This document shows positions 6,342 through 14,731 of a stretch of 32,428 bases of DNA, piece after piece (positions within the stretch are counted from its first letter, which is position 1; each line of letters starts with the position of its first letter). Position numbers and translations under genes: made by a program. The notes below the pieces were generated by a model. The model had not been told where the DNA came from and searched no databases. It worked only from the letters and a program-made list of their open reading frames with translations. The DNA is from Ignavibacteria bacterium (GTDB lineage Bacteria; Bacteroidota; Ignavibacteria; Kapaibacteriales; UBA2268), in the NCBI GenBank assembly GCA_012518115.1, contig JAAYTD010000086.1, forward strand, positions 1 to 32,428, written 5' to 3'.

Positions 6342-7114
6342 ATAATTTTGTCATAGCCGGAAATTGGAAAATGAATACTAATATTGAAACAACTATTAGT
6401 ATTATAAAAAATGTTGCCGAGCAAGTAGATCAATTAAATGAAGTTAAATCTACTATTGTTATTTGTCCGCCTTTTACTAATATTTATGTTGCGGCACAAG
6501 AAGCAAAAAAATCTAAACATAATATACAAGTAGGAGCTCAGAATTGTCATTTTGAAGAAAGTGGCGCCTTTACCGGTGAAATTTCATTAGATATGATAAA
6601 ATCACTAAATTGTGATTATGTTATTGTTGGGCATTCAGAACGTCGTGCTTATTTTAACGAAACTAATGCTGATATAAATAAGAAACTTAAAGCCGTACTA
6701 AAGAATAATTTAAAAGTTATATTATGCATAGGCGAAACATTAGAAGACAGACAATCACATAAAACTTTTGATGTTTTAGAAACTCAATTAAATGGTTGTT
6801 TGCAAGATATTGTTGAAAATGATATGAAAAACATAATTATAGCTTATGAACCAGTTTGGGCAATAGGAACAGGTGTTTCTGCAAAAACTGAAGAAATAGA
6901 AGAAGCACATAATTGGTTGCGTAATTATTGTGAAAAGAAATATGCTAATGCAGGAAAAACAGTTGCTTTACTATATGGAGGTAGCTTAAACGATAAAAAT
7001 GCACCTGAAATTCTTAATGTAAGTAATGTAAATGGTGGACTTATAGGTGGAGCTTCTTTAGTACCTGAAAAATTTGTATCAATTATAAAAACAGCGGAAA
7101 GTCTATCAAAATAA
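6338..7114 (+). CDS. tpiA: triosephosphate isomerase
   Basis: This glycolytic and gluconeogenic enzyme interconverts dihydroxyacetone phosphate and glyceraldehyde 3-phosphate. All catalytic landmarks are present: Asn9 and Lys11 in GNWKMN, His99 in VGHSERR, Glu171 in YEPVWAIGTG (which includes the mobile loop) and the phosphate-binding LYGGSL near the C-terminus. Length (258 residues) is normal. The start overlaps the lptC stop by 4 bp and the end overlaps the next gene by 1 bp, so translation is coupled on both sides. Confidence 0.97.
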   Translation: MNNFVIAGNWKMNTNIETTISIIKNVAEQVDQLNEVKSTIVICPPFTNIYVAAQEAKKSKHNIQVGAQNCHFEESGAFTGEISLDMIKSLNCDYVIVGHSERRAYFNETNADINKKLKAVLKNNLKVILCIGETLEDRQSHKTFDVLETQLNGCLQDIVENDMKNIIIAYEPVWAIGTGVSAKTEEIEEAHNWLRNYCEKKYANAGKTVALLYGGSLNDKNAPEILNVSNVNGGLIGGASLVPEKFVSIIKTAESLSK

Positions 7115-8535
7115 TGAAATATAATTCCTTTCTTTTTGCAAAAATTATATTCTGTTTTATCTTAATATTATCTACTGCTAATATTGCGTATGGAAATGAA
7201 GATTCTTTTGTAGTAGGGAATATATTTGACTTAAACGGAAAAGCTTTTGACGAGACTGTAAAAGTTTTAACTGTTGTAAACGAAAAAGGTGTTATCACAA
7301 TTACCGAACATGAAGTTACAAAAGAAGGTAAATATATTTTAAAAGTACCTAAAGACAGATTTGTCAGTTTGATTGTTTCGATTGATAGCGTGCAAAAATT
7401 AACTATTCCTTTTTTTGCAACAAAAGCATCAAATTACGATTTAGACATGTTTTTGCCCAAAACAATAGTCCCGTATATTGATTTTGATGAAGTTAAATTT
7501 GTTTCAAAAAATACAAATTTAATAAAATTCTTAAAAAATATGAACACGGCTATTTGGGAGCAAAACTCTGCCGATGTTGCTTTTCGTGGATTTCAATATC
7601 AAAATGATACTGCAAAATTTGTTTCAGAAATAATTACTAAAATAGAAAATATAGAAAAACTTATTGAGCAAAATTCACATTTAAAATTTAATAATTTCAT
7701 CTTAGAAGCAGTTTACTTAAATATTGCAAATTATTACATATTAGCTAATAAAGCAGAGTTGATAGATACGAGTATTGTAAAGAAATTTGTGGAAAAATTT
7801 CCTTCAAACGCTATTTATTTACATACTTTTCCTATAAAGTTTAATGCAGTAGCTAAGTTAATTCCTGATAACTTTCAAAATAAGTATTTTCAAAATTTGT
7901 TATCAAGCAAAAAAGTTGATGATTTCTTAAAATGTGAAGTACTTTGTCAAGCTATGTTGTTTTATTTTAATATAATTAAAGATGAAAACAAAGCTTATTA
8001 TTTTTATGAAGAATTACAAGTTAAATATGCAGACAAGCCACAAGCATTGTTAGCTAAAGATGAATTTGCTCCGGACAAAAGGATAAGAATAGGGAAGCAA
8101 CTCCCTGATTTTTTTATACCTTCAATCGATAATCCAAACCTTAATTATACAAAAAATTTGTTTATAGGAAAATACTTATTAATTCATTTCTGGAAATTAG
8201 AAGATGATAAGAATATAAATCAATTACGCTATATTTCAGAAAGTTATGATATGTTTTATGAAGAACCATTTGAAATTTTGAGTATTTGTTTGGAAAATGA
8301 TGTTGAAAAAGTTCAAAATTTTAGAAAAACATCTTGGCAAATGTCATGGCAAAATGGAGTTGAAACTATGCTTATGAACGGTAAGATATCTAAATTGTTT
8401 GAACTTAAACAAACACCTTTTTGTATATTAGTTGCACCAGATGGCACTATTATAGAAACTGGAGATGTTCTTTACGAAAGATTATTGTTATCTACATTGA
8501 AAAAACATTTTAAATCGCACTCTAAGAATAGATAA
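7114..8535 (+). CDS. secreted TlpA/thioredoxin-fold protein without redox cysteines
   Basis: The 473-residue product has a signal peptide (1-27). A helical middle region follows, and then a C-terminal domain from about 325 that reads like the AhpC/TlpA thioredoxin fold: IGKQLPDFFIPSID, YLLIHFWKLEDDK, FEILSICLEND, SWQ, the cis-proline segment QTPFCILVAPDGTI. The place of the WCxxC active site is taken by KLEDDK, so disulfide chemistry is unlikely. This resembles Bacteroidota periplasmic proteins in which the fold has become structural or binding. It overlaps tpiA by 1 bp and precedes the small basic protein by 3 bp. Confidence 0.65.
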   Translation: MKYNSFLFAKIIFCFILILSTANIAYGNEDSFVVGNIFDLNGKAFDETVKVLTVVNEKGVITITEHEVTKEGKYILKVPKDRFVSLIVSIDSVQKLTIPFFATKASNYDLDMFLPKTIVPYIDFDEVKFVSKNTNLIKFLKNMNTAIWEQNSADVAFRGFQYQNDTAKFVSEIITKIENIEKLIEQNSHLKFNNFILEAVYLNIANYYILANKAELIDTSIVKKFVEKFPSNAIYLHTFPIKFNAVAKLIPDNFQNKYFQNLLSSKKVDDFLKCEVLCQAMLFYFNIIKDENKAYYFYEELQVKYADKPQALLAKDEFAPDKRIRIGKQLPDFFIPSIDNPNLNYTKNLFIGKYLLIHFWKLEDDKNINQLRYISESYDMFYEEPFEILSICLENDVEKVQNFRKTSWQMSWQNGVETMLMNGKISKLFELKQTPFCILVAPDGTIIETGDVLYERLLLSTLKKHFKSHSKNR

Positions 8536-8538
8536 AAG

Positions 8539-8790
8539 ATGGCAGTTAGATATATTCCTCAAAATAGACGTGAAATTCAACTCTATAGACGTGAGCGAAT
8601 TATAAAGGAAAAAAATAGAGATGAAATAACTCGTAATACTTTAGTTGAATTGCGTAAAGTGAATTTGCATCACAGAAAGGTCAAACAAGATTTTGATGAA
8701 TTAGCAAGAGCATTTACAATTTATATAAAAAAACAAAAACACAACAAAGTAGTTGATGTATTTAATTATTTTTTATCAGAGATAGAATAA
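8539..8790 (+). CDS. small basic protein of unknown function
   Basis: This 83-residue protein opens MAVRYIPQNRREIQLYRR. It is rich in Arg and Lys, has no signal peptide or membrane segment, and looks almost wholly alpha-helical. I do not recognise the family. It starts 3 bp after the TlpA-like gene and ends 32 bp before folB, on the same strand, so it is very likely translated. A nucleic-acid or ribosome contact is conceivable from the charge, but nothing in the sequence proves it. Confidence 0.6.
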   Translation: MAVRYIPQNRREIQLYRRERIIKEKNRDEITRNTLVELRKVNLHHRKVKQDFDELARAFTIYIKKQKHNKVVDVFNYFLSEIE

Positions 8791-8822
8791 TTTTATGATA
8801 TAATTTATTAGGAATTTCTTAT

Positions 8823-9209
8823 ATGTCTTTAAATTTAACTAAATTAACAATAAAAAGAGCGGTTTTTTATGCCTATCATGGTGTGAATAAATCGGAAAAA
8901 GAAATAGGTGGTAAATATGAAATTGATATCGATTTATATTATGATTCTACCCAAGCTATTTTAAGTGATGATGTTAAGTTTGCTATTAATTATGAAGAAG
9001 TAATGTATGTAGTTTCTGAAGTTTTACAAAACCATAGATGTAATCTTATAGAAACAGTAGCTAACAAAATAGTACGAGATATTATTTCTAAATTTGATAT
9101 TTTAGAGAAAGTAACTGTAAGATTGCGAAAATTAAATGTACCAATCCATAGATATATAGATTATATTGAGGTAGAACAAACAAAAGAACGTAATAGTGAA
9201 GAATATTAA
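8823..9209 (+). CDS. folB: dihydroneopterin aldolase FolB
   Basis: FolB cleaves 7,8-dihydroneopterin to 6-hydroxymethyl-dihydropterin in folate synthesis. The 128-residue length, the opening LTIKRAVFYAYHGVNKSEKEIGG, the segment INYEEVMYVVSEVL, the pterin-binding LIETVANKI and the C-terminal VRLRKLNVPI all fit. folK, the next enzyme in the pathway, follows after 9 bp, so the two steps are encoded together. Confidence 0.9.
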   Translation: MSLNLTKLTIKRAVFYAYHGVNKSEKEIGGKYEIDIDLYYDSTQAILSDDVKFAINYEEVMYVVSEVLQNHRCNLIETVANKIVRDIISKFDILEKVTVRLRKLNVPIHRYIDYIEVEQTKERNSEEY

Positions 9210-9218
9210 TTTTGTAAC

Positions 9219-9713
9219 ATGCAATTAGTTTTACTTTCATTAGGTTCTAGCATAGGGGACAGAAAGAAAAATATAGATAATGCCTTGTATTTATTAGAAC
9301 TTGTAGGTGTTAAACAACAACGACAATCTTCTTATTATGAAACGGAACCTGTAGGTGGTGTTGCAAATAATAAATTCTTAAATATTGCTTTTCTTGCTCA
9401 AACAAATTTTACACCCAAAGAATTGCTTTTTATTTGCAAATCAATTGAGTTTTCATTGGGTAGGCGAGTTGCAAAAACGTGGGCTGACCGTGAAATTGAC
9501 ATTGATATATTACTTTATGAAGATGAAATAATAGAAACGTCTTTTTTGCAAATACCGCATCCTTCTTTTCATAATAGAAGATTTGCGTTAGAACCTGCTG
9601 TTGAAATAGCATCAAATATGGTGCATCCTAAATTTAAAAAAAAACTTGATCATTTATTGAAAGAATGTCAAGACAAAAATGAAGTAAAAAAATTATTAAA
9701 TATAAAAATATAA
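9219..9713 (+). CDS. folK: HPPK, 2-amino-4-hydroxy-6-hydroxymethyldihydropteridine diphosphokinase
   Basis: FolK transfers pyrophosphate from ATP to 6-hydroxymethyl-dihydropterin, giving the substrate for dihydropteroate synthase. Visible signatures are LSLGSSIGDRKKNI at the N-terminus, SSYYETEPVGG, FLNIAF, EFSLGRR, the catalytic and metal-binding ADREIDIDIL and IPHPSFHNRRFALEP. Length (164 residues) is normal. It is paired with folB upstream; folP is not in the window. Confidence 0.95.
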   Translation: MQLVLLSLGSSIGDRKKNIDNALYLLELVGVKQQRQSSYYETEPVGGVANNKFLNIAFLAQTNFTPKELLFICKSIEFSLGRRVAKTWADREIDIDILLYEDEIIETSFLQIPHPSFHNRRFALEPAVEIASNMVHPKFKKKLDHLLKECQDKNEVKKLLNIKI

Positions 9714-9722
9714 AACAAAAAT

Positions 9723-10622
9723 ATGAAAAAAATTGTTATTCATGAAGTTGGAATGCGAGATGGGCTCCAACCAGAAAAAGAAATTGTACCGTTAGAAACA
9801 AAAATAAAATGGTGCGAAAAGCTTATTGAAGCGAATGTTGATATTATACAAATAGGTTCTTTTGTGCATCCCGTAAAAGTACCACAAATGGCAACAACAG
9901 ACGATATATTTCGTCATTTTCAAGAGAAAAAGCCCAAAAACACTATTCTTTCTTGTTTGGTTTTGAATGAAAAGGGAATGGAACGTGGGATGGCTGTAGG
10001 TGCTGATATGTATTGTATGGGAGTTTCAGCAAGTGAAACACATAGCAAAAAAAATACAGGAATGACTACCGATGAAGCTTTAACAAGAATAATTTCTATG
10101 GCAAAATTAGCAATGGAATCTTCTTTAGCTGTACAAGTTTCTGTTCAATCTGCATTTGGATGTGGATTTGAAGGAAAAATCCCTTACGAAAGAGTTTATT
10201 CTATAATTGATAAATACTTAAATGCAGGTATTAAGCAAATTAGCTTAGCTGATACCGCTGGACATGCTTATCCTGAACAAGTTACAGAAATGTTTTCTAA
10301 AATAAAGAAAATGGATCCTGATGTTGTACTTACTTGTCATTTCCATAATACTTATGGACTTGGAATGGCAAATATTTATGCTGCAATACAAGCAGGTGTA
10401 ACTAATTTTGAAACAGCATTTGGAGGAATGGGTGGATGTCCATTTACAAAAGTTGCTGCCGGAAATGTTAGTACCGAAGACTTTGTTTATTATTTACAAA
10501 AACAAAATCTTAGAGATGATATTAATATAAATTTACTTATAGAAACGGCAAATATGGCAAGCGAATTTTTTAAGCGACCTTTATCAGGATATGTTTATAA
10601 AATAAATAATCCTACGTCTTAG
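9723..10622 (+). CDS. mvaB: hydroxymethylglutaryl-CoA lyase family protein
   Basis: HMG-CoA lyase splits HMG-CoA to acetyl-CoA and acetoacetate, the last step of leucine breakdown and of ketone-body formation. The 299-residue TIM-barrel protein shows the metal-site opening HEVGMRDGLQPEK, GSFVHP, VSASETHSKKNTG, FGCGFEGKI, LADTAGHAYPEQ, CHFHNTYGLGMANI and the catalytic-cysteine loop GGMGGCPF. The relative order excludes 2-isopropylmalate or citramalate synthase, which are longer. Exact substrate is inferred from the family. It is last in the lptC run, ahead of a hairpin and a bidirectional terminator. Confidence 0.85.
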   Translation: MKKIVIHEVGMRDGLQPEKEIVPLETKIKWCEKLIEANVDIIQIGSFVHPVKVPQMATTDDIFRHFQEKKPKNTILSCLVLNEKGMERGMAVGADMYCMGVSASETHSKKNTGMTTDEALTRIISMAKLAMESSLAVQVSVQSAFGCGFEGKIPYERVYSIIDKYLNAGIKQISLADTAGHAYPEQVTEMFSKIKKMDPDVVLTCHFHNTYGLGMANIYAAIQAGVTNFETAFGGMGGCPFTKVAAGNVSTEDFVYYLQKQNLRDDININLLIETANMASEFFKRPLSGYVYKINNPTS

Positions 10623-10645
10623 TCTAATAATATATAGAAGCTATG

Positions 10646-10678
10646 TAAGAAAAGAAATATTTTTTGTTTCTTTTCTTA
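10646..10678 (+). other. 12-bp hairpin after mvaB
   Basis: TAAGAAAAGAAA (10646-10657) pairs perfectly with 10667-10678. The sequence after it is not a clean T-run, so it may protect the 3' end of the mRNA or assist the terminator 60 bp further on. Confidence 0.45.
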
Positions 10679-10732
10679 TATGGTATTTTTGCAATATAAT
10701 CTACATTATGTAAACTTGACTTATAAAAGCAT

Positions 10733-10770
10733 AAAAAAACTACTGTATCTCTTTAACAGTAGTTTTTTTT
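10733..10770. terminator. bidirectional terminator between mvaB and cheA
   Basis: An 8-bp stem ACTACTGT/ACAGTAGT (10739-10746 with 10756-10763) is flanked by A's on the left and T's on the right. It therefore ends in a U-run in either direction and suits the two converging operons. Confidence 0.85.
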
Positions 10771-10788
10771 ATATTATCTCTATATTAT

Positions 10789-12855
10789 TTATGCAGAAAT
10801 ATTTTGTGCTTCTAATGGTTTGCTTAAGTCTTTTTTCGTAATTTTGTGAGTTTCATATACTCTTTGAACGAGCTCTGCAACATCAACTATCATAATTACA
10901 CTTCCATCTCCCATTATAGTTGAACCTGATATTGCTTTTATAGTACCTAGATATTCCCCTAGTGATTTAATAACTACTTCTTGTTGACCAAGTAAACCAT
11001 CAACAACAATTCCTATTTGTTGCGAACCTACTCCCACTATTACGACATAGCTATTTCTTCCCTTTCCCTCTACATCGGGAACTTCTAAAGCCTCATCTAA
11101 TCTTAACAATGGTATAACATCTTCACGAATACGAATAACTTCAACTTGGTTTAATGTATATATGCTATGTGAAGCTACCGAAACCACGTTTAGGACAGAG
11201 CTTAACGGTATAGCAAAACGTTCTTTACCAGAAACGACTATTAAACCTTGAATGATAGCTAATGTTAATGGTAACTTGATAAAGAAAGTGGTACCTTTGC
11301 CAATTTCTGTTTCTATATCAACATATCCTTTCAAATCTGCTATATTCGTTCTTACCACGTCCATTCCTACACCACGTCCAGATACTGAAGTGACTTTAGC
11401 AGCAGTACTAAATCCTGGAGCAAATATTAATTGCAAAGCATCTCTTTTTGACATATTTGCTGCTTGTTCAGATGTTATAACTCCTCTTTCTACAGCACGT
11501 TTCTTTAAAAATTCTTCATCCATACCTTTGCCGTCGTCAGTAATCTTTAAGACAATACTGTTTCCTTCTTGTTCAGCATCTAAAATTATTGTTCCTACTT
11601 CAGGTTTTCCTGCTGCTATTCTATCTTCTGGTGATTCTATTCCATGGTCACAAGAATTACGGATCATATGAGTTAATGGATCAGTTAGTTCTTCAATAAT
11701 TCCACGATCAATTTCTGTTTCTTCACCTTTAACAATTAAATTTATCTTCTTGTTTGATTCCCTACTTAAATCTCTGACTATTCTGGGTGCTTTTTGATAC
11801 AACCTTCCTACTGGCACCATTCTCATTTTCATAGCTGCACCTTGAATTTCAGAAGTAATGGCATCAATACTTGTAGCTGTTTCTAATAGATCTTTGACAG
11901 AAGTTTTAAATACTTCAAGTGGTATGTCTGAGGCTAGATATTCAGAAAGTTGTAACAATCTATTTCTGTTTAATACAAGTTCACCTGACAAGTCCATAAT
12001 AGCTTCAACTCTAGCTACATCTACACGTATTGTGGTGTCAGCAGTAGTCTTTCCTGGTACTTTAGGAAGAGTTGGTGCTTTTGGAACAGATGTTGTTGTA
12101 CTTTCTTTTGCCGGTGTTTTTTGCTCTGGTGCTTTTTCAGTAGTTACTGGAATAGTTACTTCGTCATCGTCATCATCTTCTACATCATTATATTCATCTT
12201 CTTTGTCAGTATTATCATCACTTTCTACAGTGTTTTGATTTTTTTGTTCTTCCCAAAAATCTGCATTTACATCAAGAAATGCTGCATCAATTAGTTTCAA
12301 TTCGTCATCTGTCCAGTTGTCTGCTCCTTCTCCAAGTTCAGGTCTAGCAAAGACTTCATCTACTGCTCTTTTTTCGCTTTCTTTATGTTTATCTATTTGT
12401 ATATTTTCTTCTGTATCTGAAATTTTTTCTTCATCATTAGCACTTTGAATCGGTTGAGTACCATTTCTTATAGCGTCTATTTTTGCTATAGTGCCTGAAT
12501 AATCTACAGGTGAGTCGTCATCAGATTGTACTTTATTTAACAAGAAAACAATCCAATCTTGCACTTCTAATAATACATCTATTATTCCTTGCGTTACTTC
12601 TAATTCTGATTTTCTTAATTTATTTAATATATCTTCAGCATGGTGTGTAATTCCGGAAATATCATTAAATCCCATAAAAGAAGCTGTTCCTTTTATAGTA
12701 TGAAAACTTCTAAAAAGTTTGTTTATAAGTTCTAAATCGTCAGGATTATTTTCAACTTCTACTATATCTATAGTGATATTTTCAAGTAATTCGTTAGTTT
12801 CTATTAAAAAACCTTCAAAAATTTCCTGCATTTCTGGATCATTAAAAGTAGCCAT
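10789..12855 (-). CDS. cheA: chemotaxis histidine kinase CheA
   Basis: CheA autophosphorylates in response to receptors and passes the phosphate to CheY. The 688-residue protein has an Hpt P1 domain with His52 in FHTIKGTASFMGF. A long acidic and Pro/Thr-rich linker (about 115-272) takes the place of a recognisable P2 CheY-docking domain. The dimerisation helices follow (about 275-345), then an HATPase domain with N-box HMIRNSCDHG (396-405), DDGKGM (440-445) and GRGVGMDV (493-500). A CheW-like P5 domain runs from about 537. It is the last gene of the che run, with the cheZ-like gene 40 bp upstream. Loss of P2 implies direct P1-to-CheY transfer. Confidence 0.93.
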   Translation of the reverse strand: MATFNDPEMQEIFEGFLIETNELLENITIDIVEVENNPDDLELINKLFRSFHTIKGTASFMGFNDISGITHHAEDILNKLRKSELEVTQGIIDVLLEVQDWIVFLLNKVQSDDDSPVDYSGTIAKIDAIRNGTQPIQSANDEEKISDTEENIQIDKHKESEKRAVDEVFARPELGEGADNWTDDELKLIDAAFLDVNADFWEEQKNQNTVESDDNTDKEDEYNDVEDDDDDEVTIPVTTEKAPEQKTPAKESTTTSVPKAPTLPKVPGKTTADTTIRVDVARVEAIMDLSGELVLNRNRLLQLSEYLASDIPLEVFKTSVKDLLETATSIDAITSEIQGAAMKMRMVPVGRLYQKAPRIVRDLSRESNKKINLIVKGEETEIDRGIIEELTDPLTHMIRNSCDHGIESPEDRIAAGKPEVGTIILDAEQEGNSIVLKITDDGKGMDEEFLKKRAVERGVITSEQAANMSKRDALQLIFAPGFSTAAKVTSVSGRGVGMDVVRTNIADLKGYVDIETEIGKGTTFFIKLPLTLAIIQGLIVVSGKERFAIPLSSVLNVVSVASHSIYTLNQVEVIRIREDVIPLLRLDEALEVPDVEGKGRNSYVVIVGVGSQQIGIVVDGLLGQQEVVIKSLGEYLGTIKAISGSTIMGDGSVIMIVDVAELVQRVYETHKITKKDLSKPLEAQNISA

Positions 12856-12895
12856 ATATAAATTTCCTAAAAAATTACAATAATAACAAAAAAAG

Positions 12896-13804
12896 TTATT
12901 TTACACCACCAAATAATGCGTCTATATCATCCTGAGTAAATTCTTCGGAACTATTTCCTTCAACAGAAGAAGAACTCTCAGTATCTTGTTCTTCTGTACT
13001 GTTATCTACTACAGCATTTCTTTTTAATATATCATCAACTGTATTTTGACGACTATGCTTATTGTCAATCGCGTCAATTGCATCAGGATCAAAAGCAATA
13101 TTTCTATGTAAATGTGATACTTTTATTTTTTCGTCATAATCATTAATATCTTTAGTTTTACCAGCATCTTTTCTTTTTCCATCCTCTTGATTGGTAAGAT
13201 TAGACATAATTATAGCGAGTCGCGATTGGATATGTTCAATTAAATTATTTACTGCTGCTAATTGTTGCGAGGTAATATCCTGTACCTGTAATGACATAAT
13301 AATAGTGTTTGCATCATCTACGATAGCTGACAACCGATTGGAAATATCATCAATTATTTCTGTATGCTCGTTTGTAACGGCATTTTCCATCCGGTCTATA
13401 AAATCATTAATTTCAGGTAAAAAAGATTTTAGTTCTTTTTCTTTACTTATAGTTTCCGATATAGTTTTTAATAAGTTAATAGGATTTACTATTCTATTTC
13501 TGTCAATTTCTTTTAACTTATCTAGTTCTGAAACTATAGAAATTAATTCATTTGTAAGTCTATCAACAGTATCCATTATTTCTGTTGTAGCCATTTCATT
13601 TGCTTCTGTAACTTTGGCTAATTGTTTAGAAGCATTAGGCATTTTAGAAAGATTGTCTTGAATTTCTTTATTTACATCTTCTAGTATTGGAGTAACTTCA
13701 CTTACAAATTTAAATAAATCTTCCATAAAAGGCAGAATACGTTGAGCAAGCACAAAAAGTGCTTTTACTTCTCCAATTCTATCGCCAACAAGTCGTATAT
13801 CCAT
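12896..13804 (-). CDS. cheZ: CheZ-like CheY-P phosphatase
   Basis: The 302-residue protein is almost wholly helical and hydrophilic. It contains MPNASKQLAKVTEANEMATT (55-74), a segment like the CheZ four-helix bundle. VQDITSQQ (174-181) resembles the conserved QDxTxQ stretch that carries the catalytic residues of CheZ. After a low-complexity linker the extreme C-terminus reads FTQDDIDALFGG. This matches the CheY-binding peptide type found at the C-terminus of CheZ and the N-terminus of FliM. Together with its place between cheY and cheA, this supports a phosphatase that resets CheY-P. I could not align the exact catalytic pair. Confidence 0.75.
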   Translation of the reverse strand: MDIRLVGDRIGEVKALFVLAQRILPFMEDLFKFVSEVTPILEDVNKEIQDNLSKMPNASKQLAKVTEANEMATTEIMDTVDRLTNELISIVSELDKLKEIDRNRIVNPINLLKTISETISKEKELKSFLPEINDFIDRMENAVTNEHTEIIDDISNRLSAIVDDANTIIMSLQVQDITSQQLAAVNNLIEHIQSRLAIIMSNLTNQEDGKRKDAGKTKDINDYDEKIKVSHLHRNIAFDPDAIDAIDNKHSRQNTVDDILKRNAVVDNSTEEQDTESSSSVEGNSSEEFTQDDIDALFGGVK

Positions 13805-13900
13805 AGTTTTTTTATAAATTTAAAGATTAAAAATAATGATATTTATAAGATATCGTAATACAAAACACTTATTGTAAATTAAATATTTTCAAAAGATTGT

Positions 13901-14275
13901 TTAAGAATTTTGTCCTAAAACAAGGTCTAACTTTTCTTTTAATACAGCAGGAGTAAATGGTTTTACTATATAATTATTTACCCTAGCTTTTAGAGCTTCG
14001 ATTATATCTTGCTTTAGACCGCGAGTAGTAACCATAATAATCGGCAGATGTTTAAAAGAGTCGTGGGAACGAATGGCACGAGTTAACTCAAGCCCGCTCA
14101 TATTTGGCATATTCCAATCTGTTATTACAAAATCAACTTCTTCACCAGACAATAGTTTTTCAAAGCCTTCTCTTCCATCTCCTGCTTCTACAACGTCAAG
14201 ATAGCCAAATGTTTTTAAAGCATTAATTACGATTCTACGCATAGTTGGTGAATCGTCAACTACTAAAAAACGCAT
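13901..14275 (-). CDS. cheY: single-domain response regulator CheY
   Basis: This is a 124-residue receiver domain alone, with no output domain. The acidic pair is Asp7-Asp8 (VVDDSPTMRR), the phosphoacceptor Asp53 (ITDWNMPNMSG), the switch Thr83 (MVTTRG) and the conserved Lys105 (YIVKPF). The DDSPTMRRI opening is typical of chemotaxis CheY. It lies 28 bp after the other receiver gene and 96 bp before cheZ, so CheA and CheZ are its probable kinase and phosphatase. The output target is unknown because no flagellar or pilus genes are in the window. Confidence 0.92.
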   Translation of the reverse strand: MRFLVVDDSPTMRRIVINALKTFGYLDVVEAGDGREGFEKLLSGEEVDFVITDWNMPNMSGLELTRAIRSHDSFKHLPIIMVTTRGLKQDIIEALKARVNNYIVKPFTPAVLKEKLDLVLGQNS

Positions 14276-14303
14276 TTTTTTTATTTCTCCAGATAATTAT
14301 TAT

Positions 14304-14669
14304 TCATGATAAGTATTTAGTTATTTCATACTGAATACGTTTTGTGTTAAACGGTTTTATTAAATATGAATTAGCTCCTGCTTCAAGTCCTGCTTTTATA
14401 TCATCTTCTGTTGACAAGGAAGATAATATAATTATAGGAAGCTCTTTATATTCAGGATCATTTCTAATAGCACGAATAAGACGTAATCCATCAATATTCG
14501 GCATATTTAAATCCGTGATTAACATATCTATTTTTGTTTTTGGTAATTTTTCCAAAGCGTCCATACCATCTTCAGCTGGAATAGGTTCATACCCCATTAA
14601 TTTGATTGAAAATGTAATAAATTTTCTTATAGAACTTGAATCTTCAGCAATTAGAATTTTTTTCGCCAT
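14304..14669 (-). CDS. second single-domain response regulator
   Basis: This is a 121-residue receiver domain with Glu9-Asp10 (IAEDSSSIRKF), phosphoacceptor Asp53 (ITDLNMPNIDG), Ser83 at the switch position (ILSSLSTE) and Lys105 (LIKPF). The switch residue is Ser rather than Thr, and the sequence is clearly diverged from the neighbouring CheY, so this is not a recent duplication. It may compete for phosphate from CheA as a sink, or drive a different output. The ATG at 14669 is the only sensible start. Confidence 0.9.
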   Translation of the reverse strand: MAKKILIAEDSSSIRKFITFSIKLMGYEPIPAEDGMDALEKLPKTKIDMLITDLNMPNIDGLRLIRAIRNDPEYKELPIIILSSLSTEDDIKAGLEAGANSYLIKPFNTKRIQYEITKYLS

Positions 14670-14731
14670 CTTTATTTTTCTTTATAAATATTCTGATAAA
14701 ATATGATTAAAAAGTGTTTTAGTTATTAAAT

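Noticed and set aside
13191-13661. Long plus-strand frame opposite the cheZ-like gene
   Set aside because: It is a shadow of a well-supported coding gene and has no start context or domain.
13901-14669. The two cheY genes as a recent tandem duplication
   Set aside because: Their sequences differ widely outside the receiver motifs, including the switch residue, so they are old paralogues.
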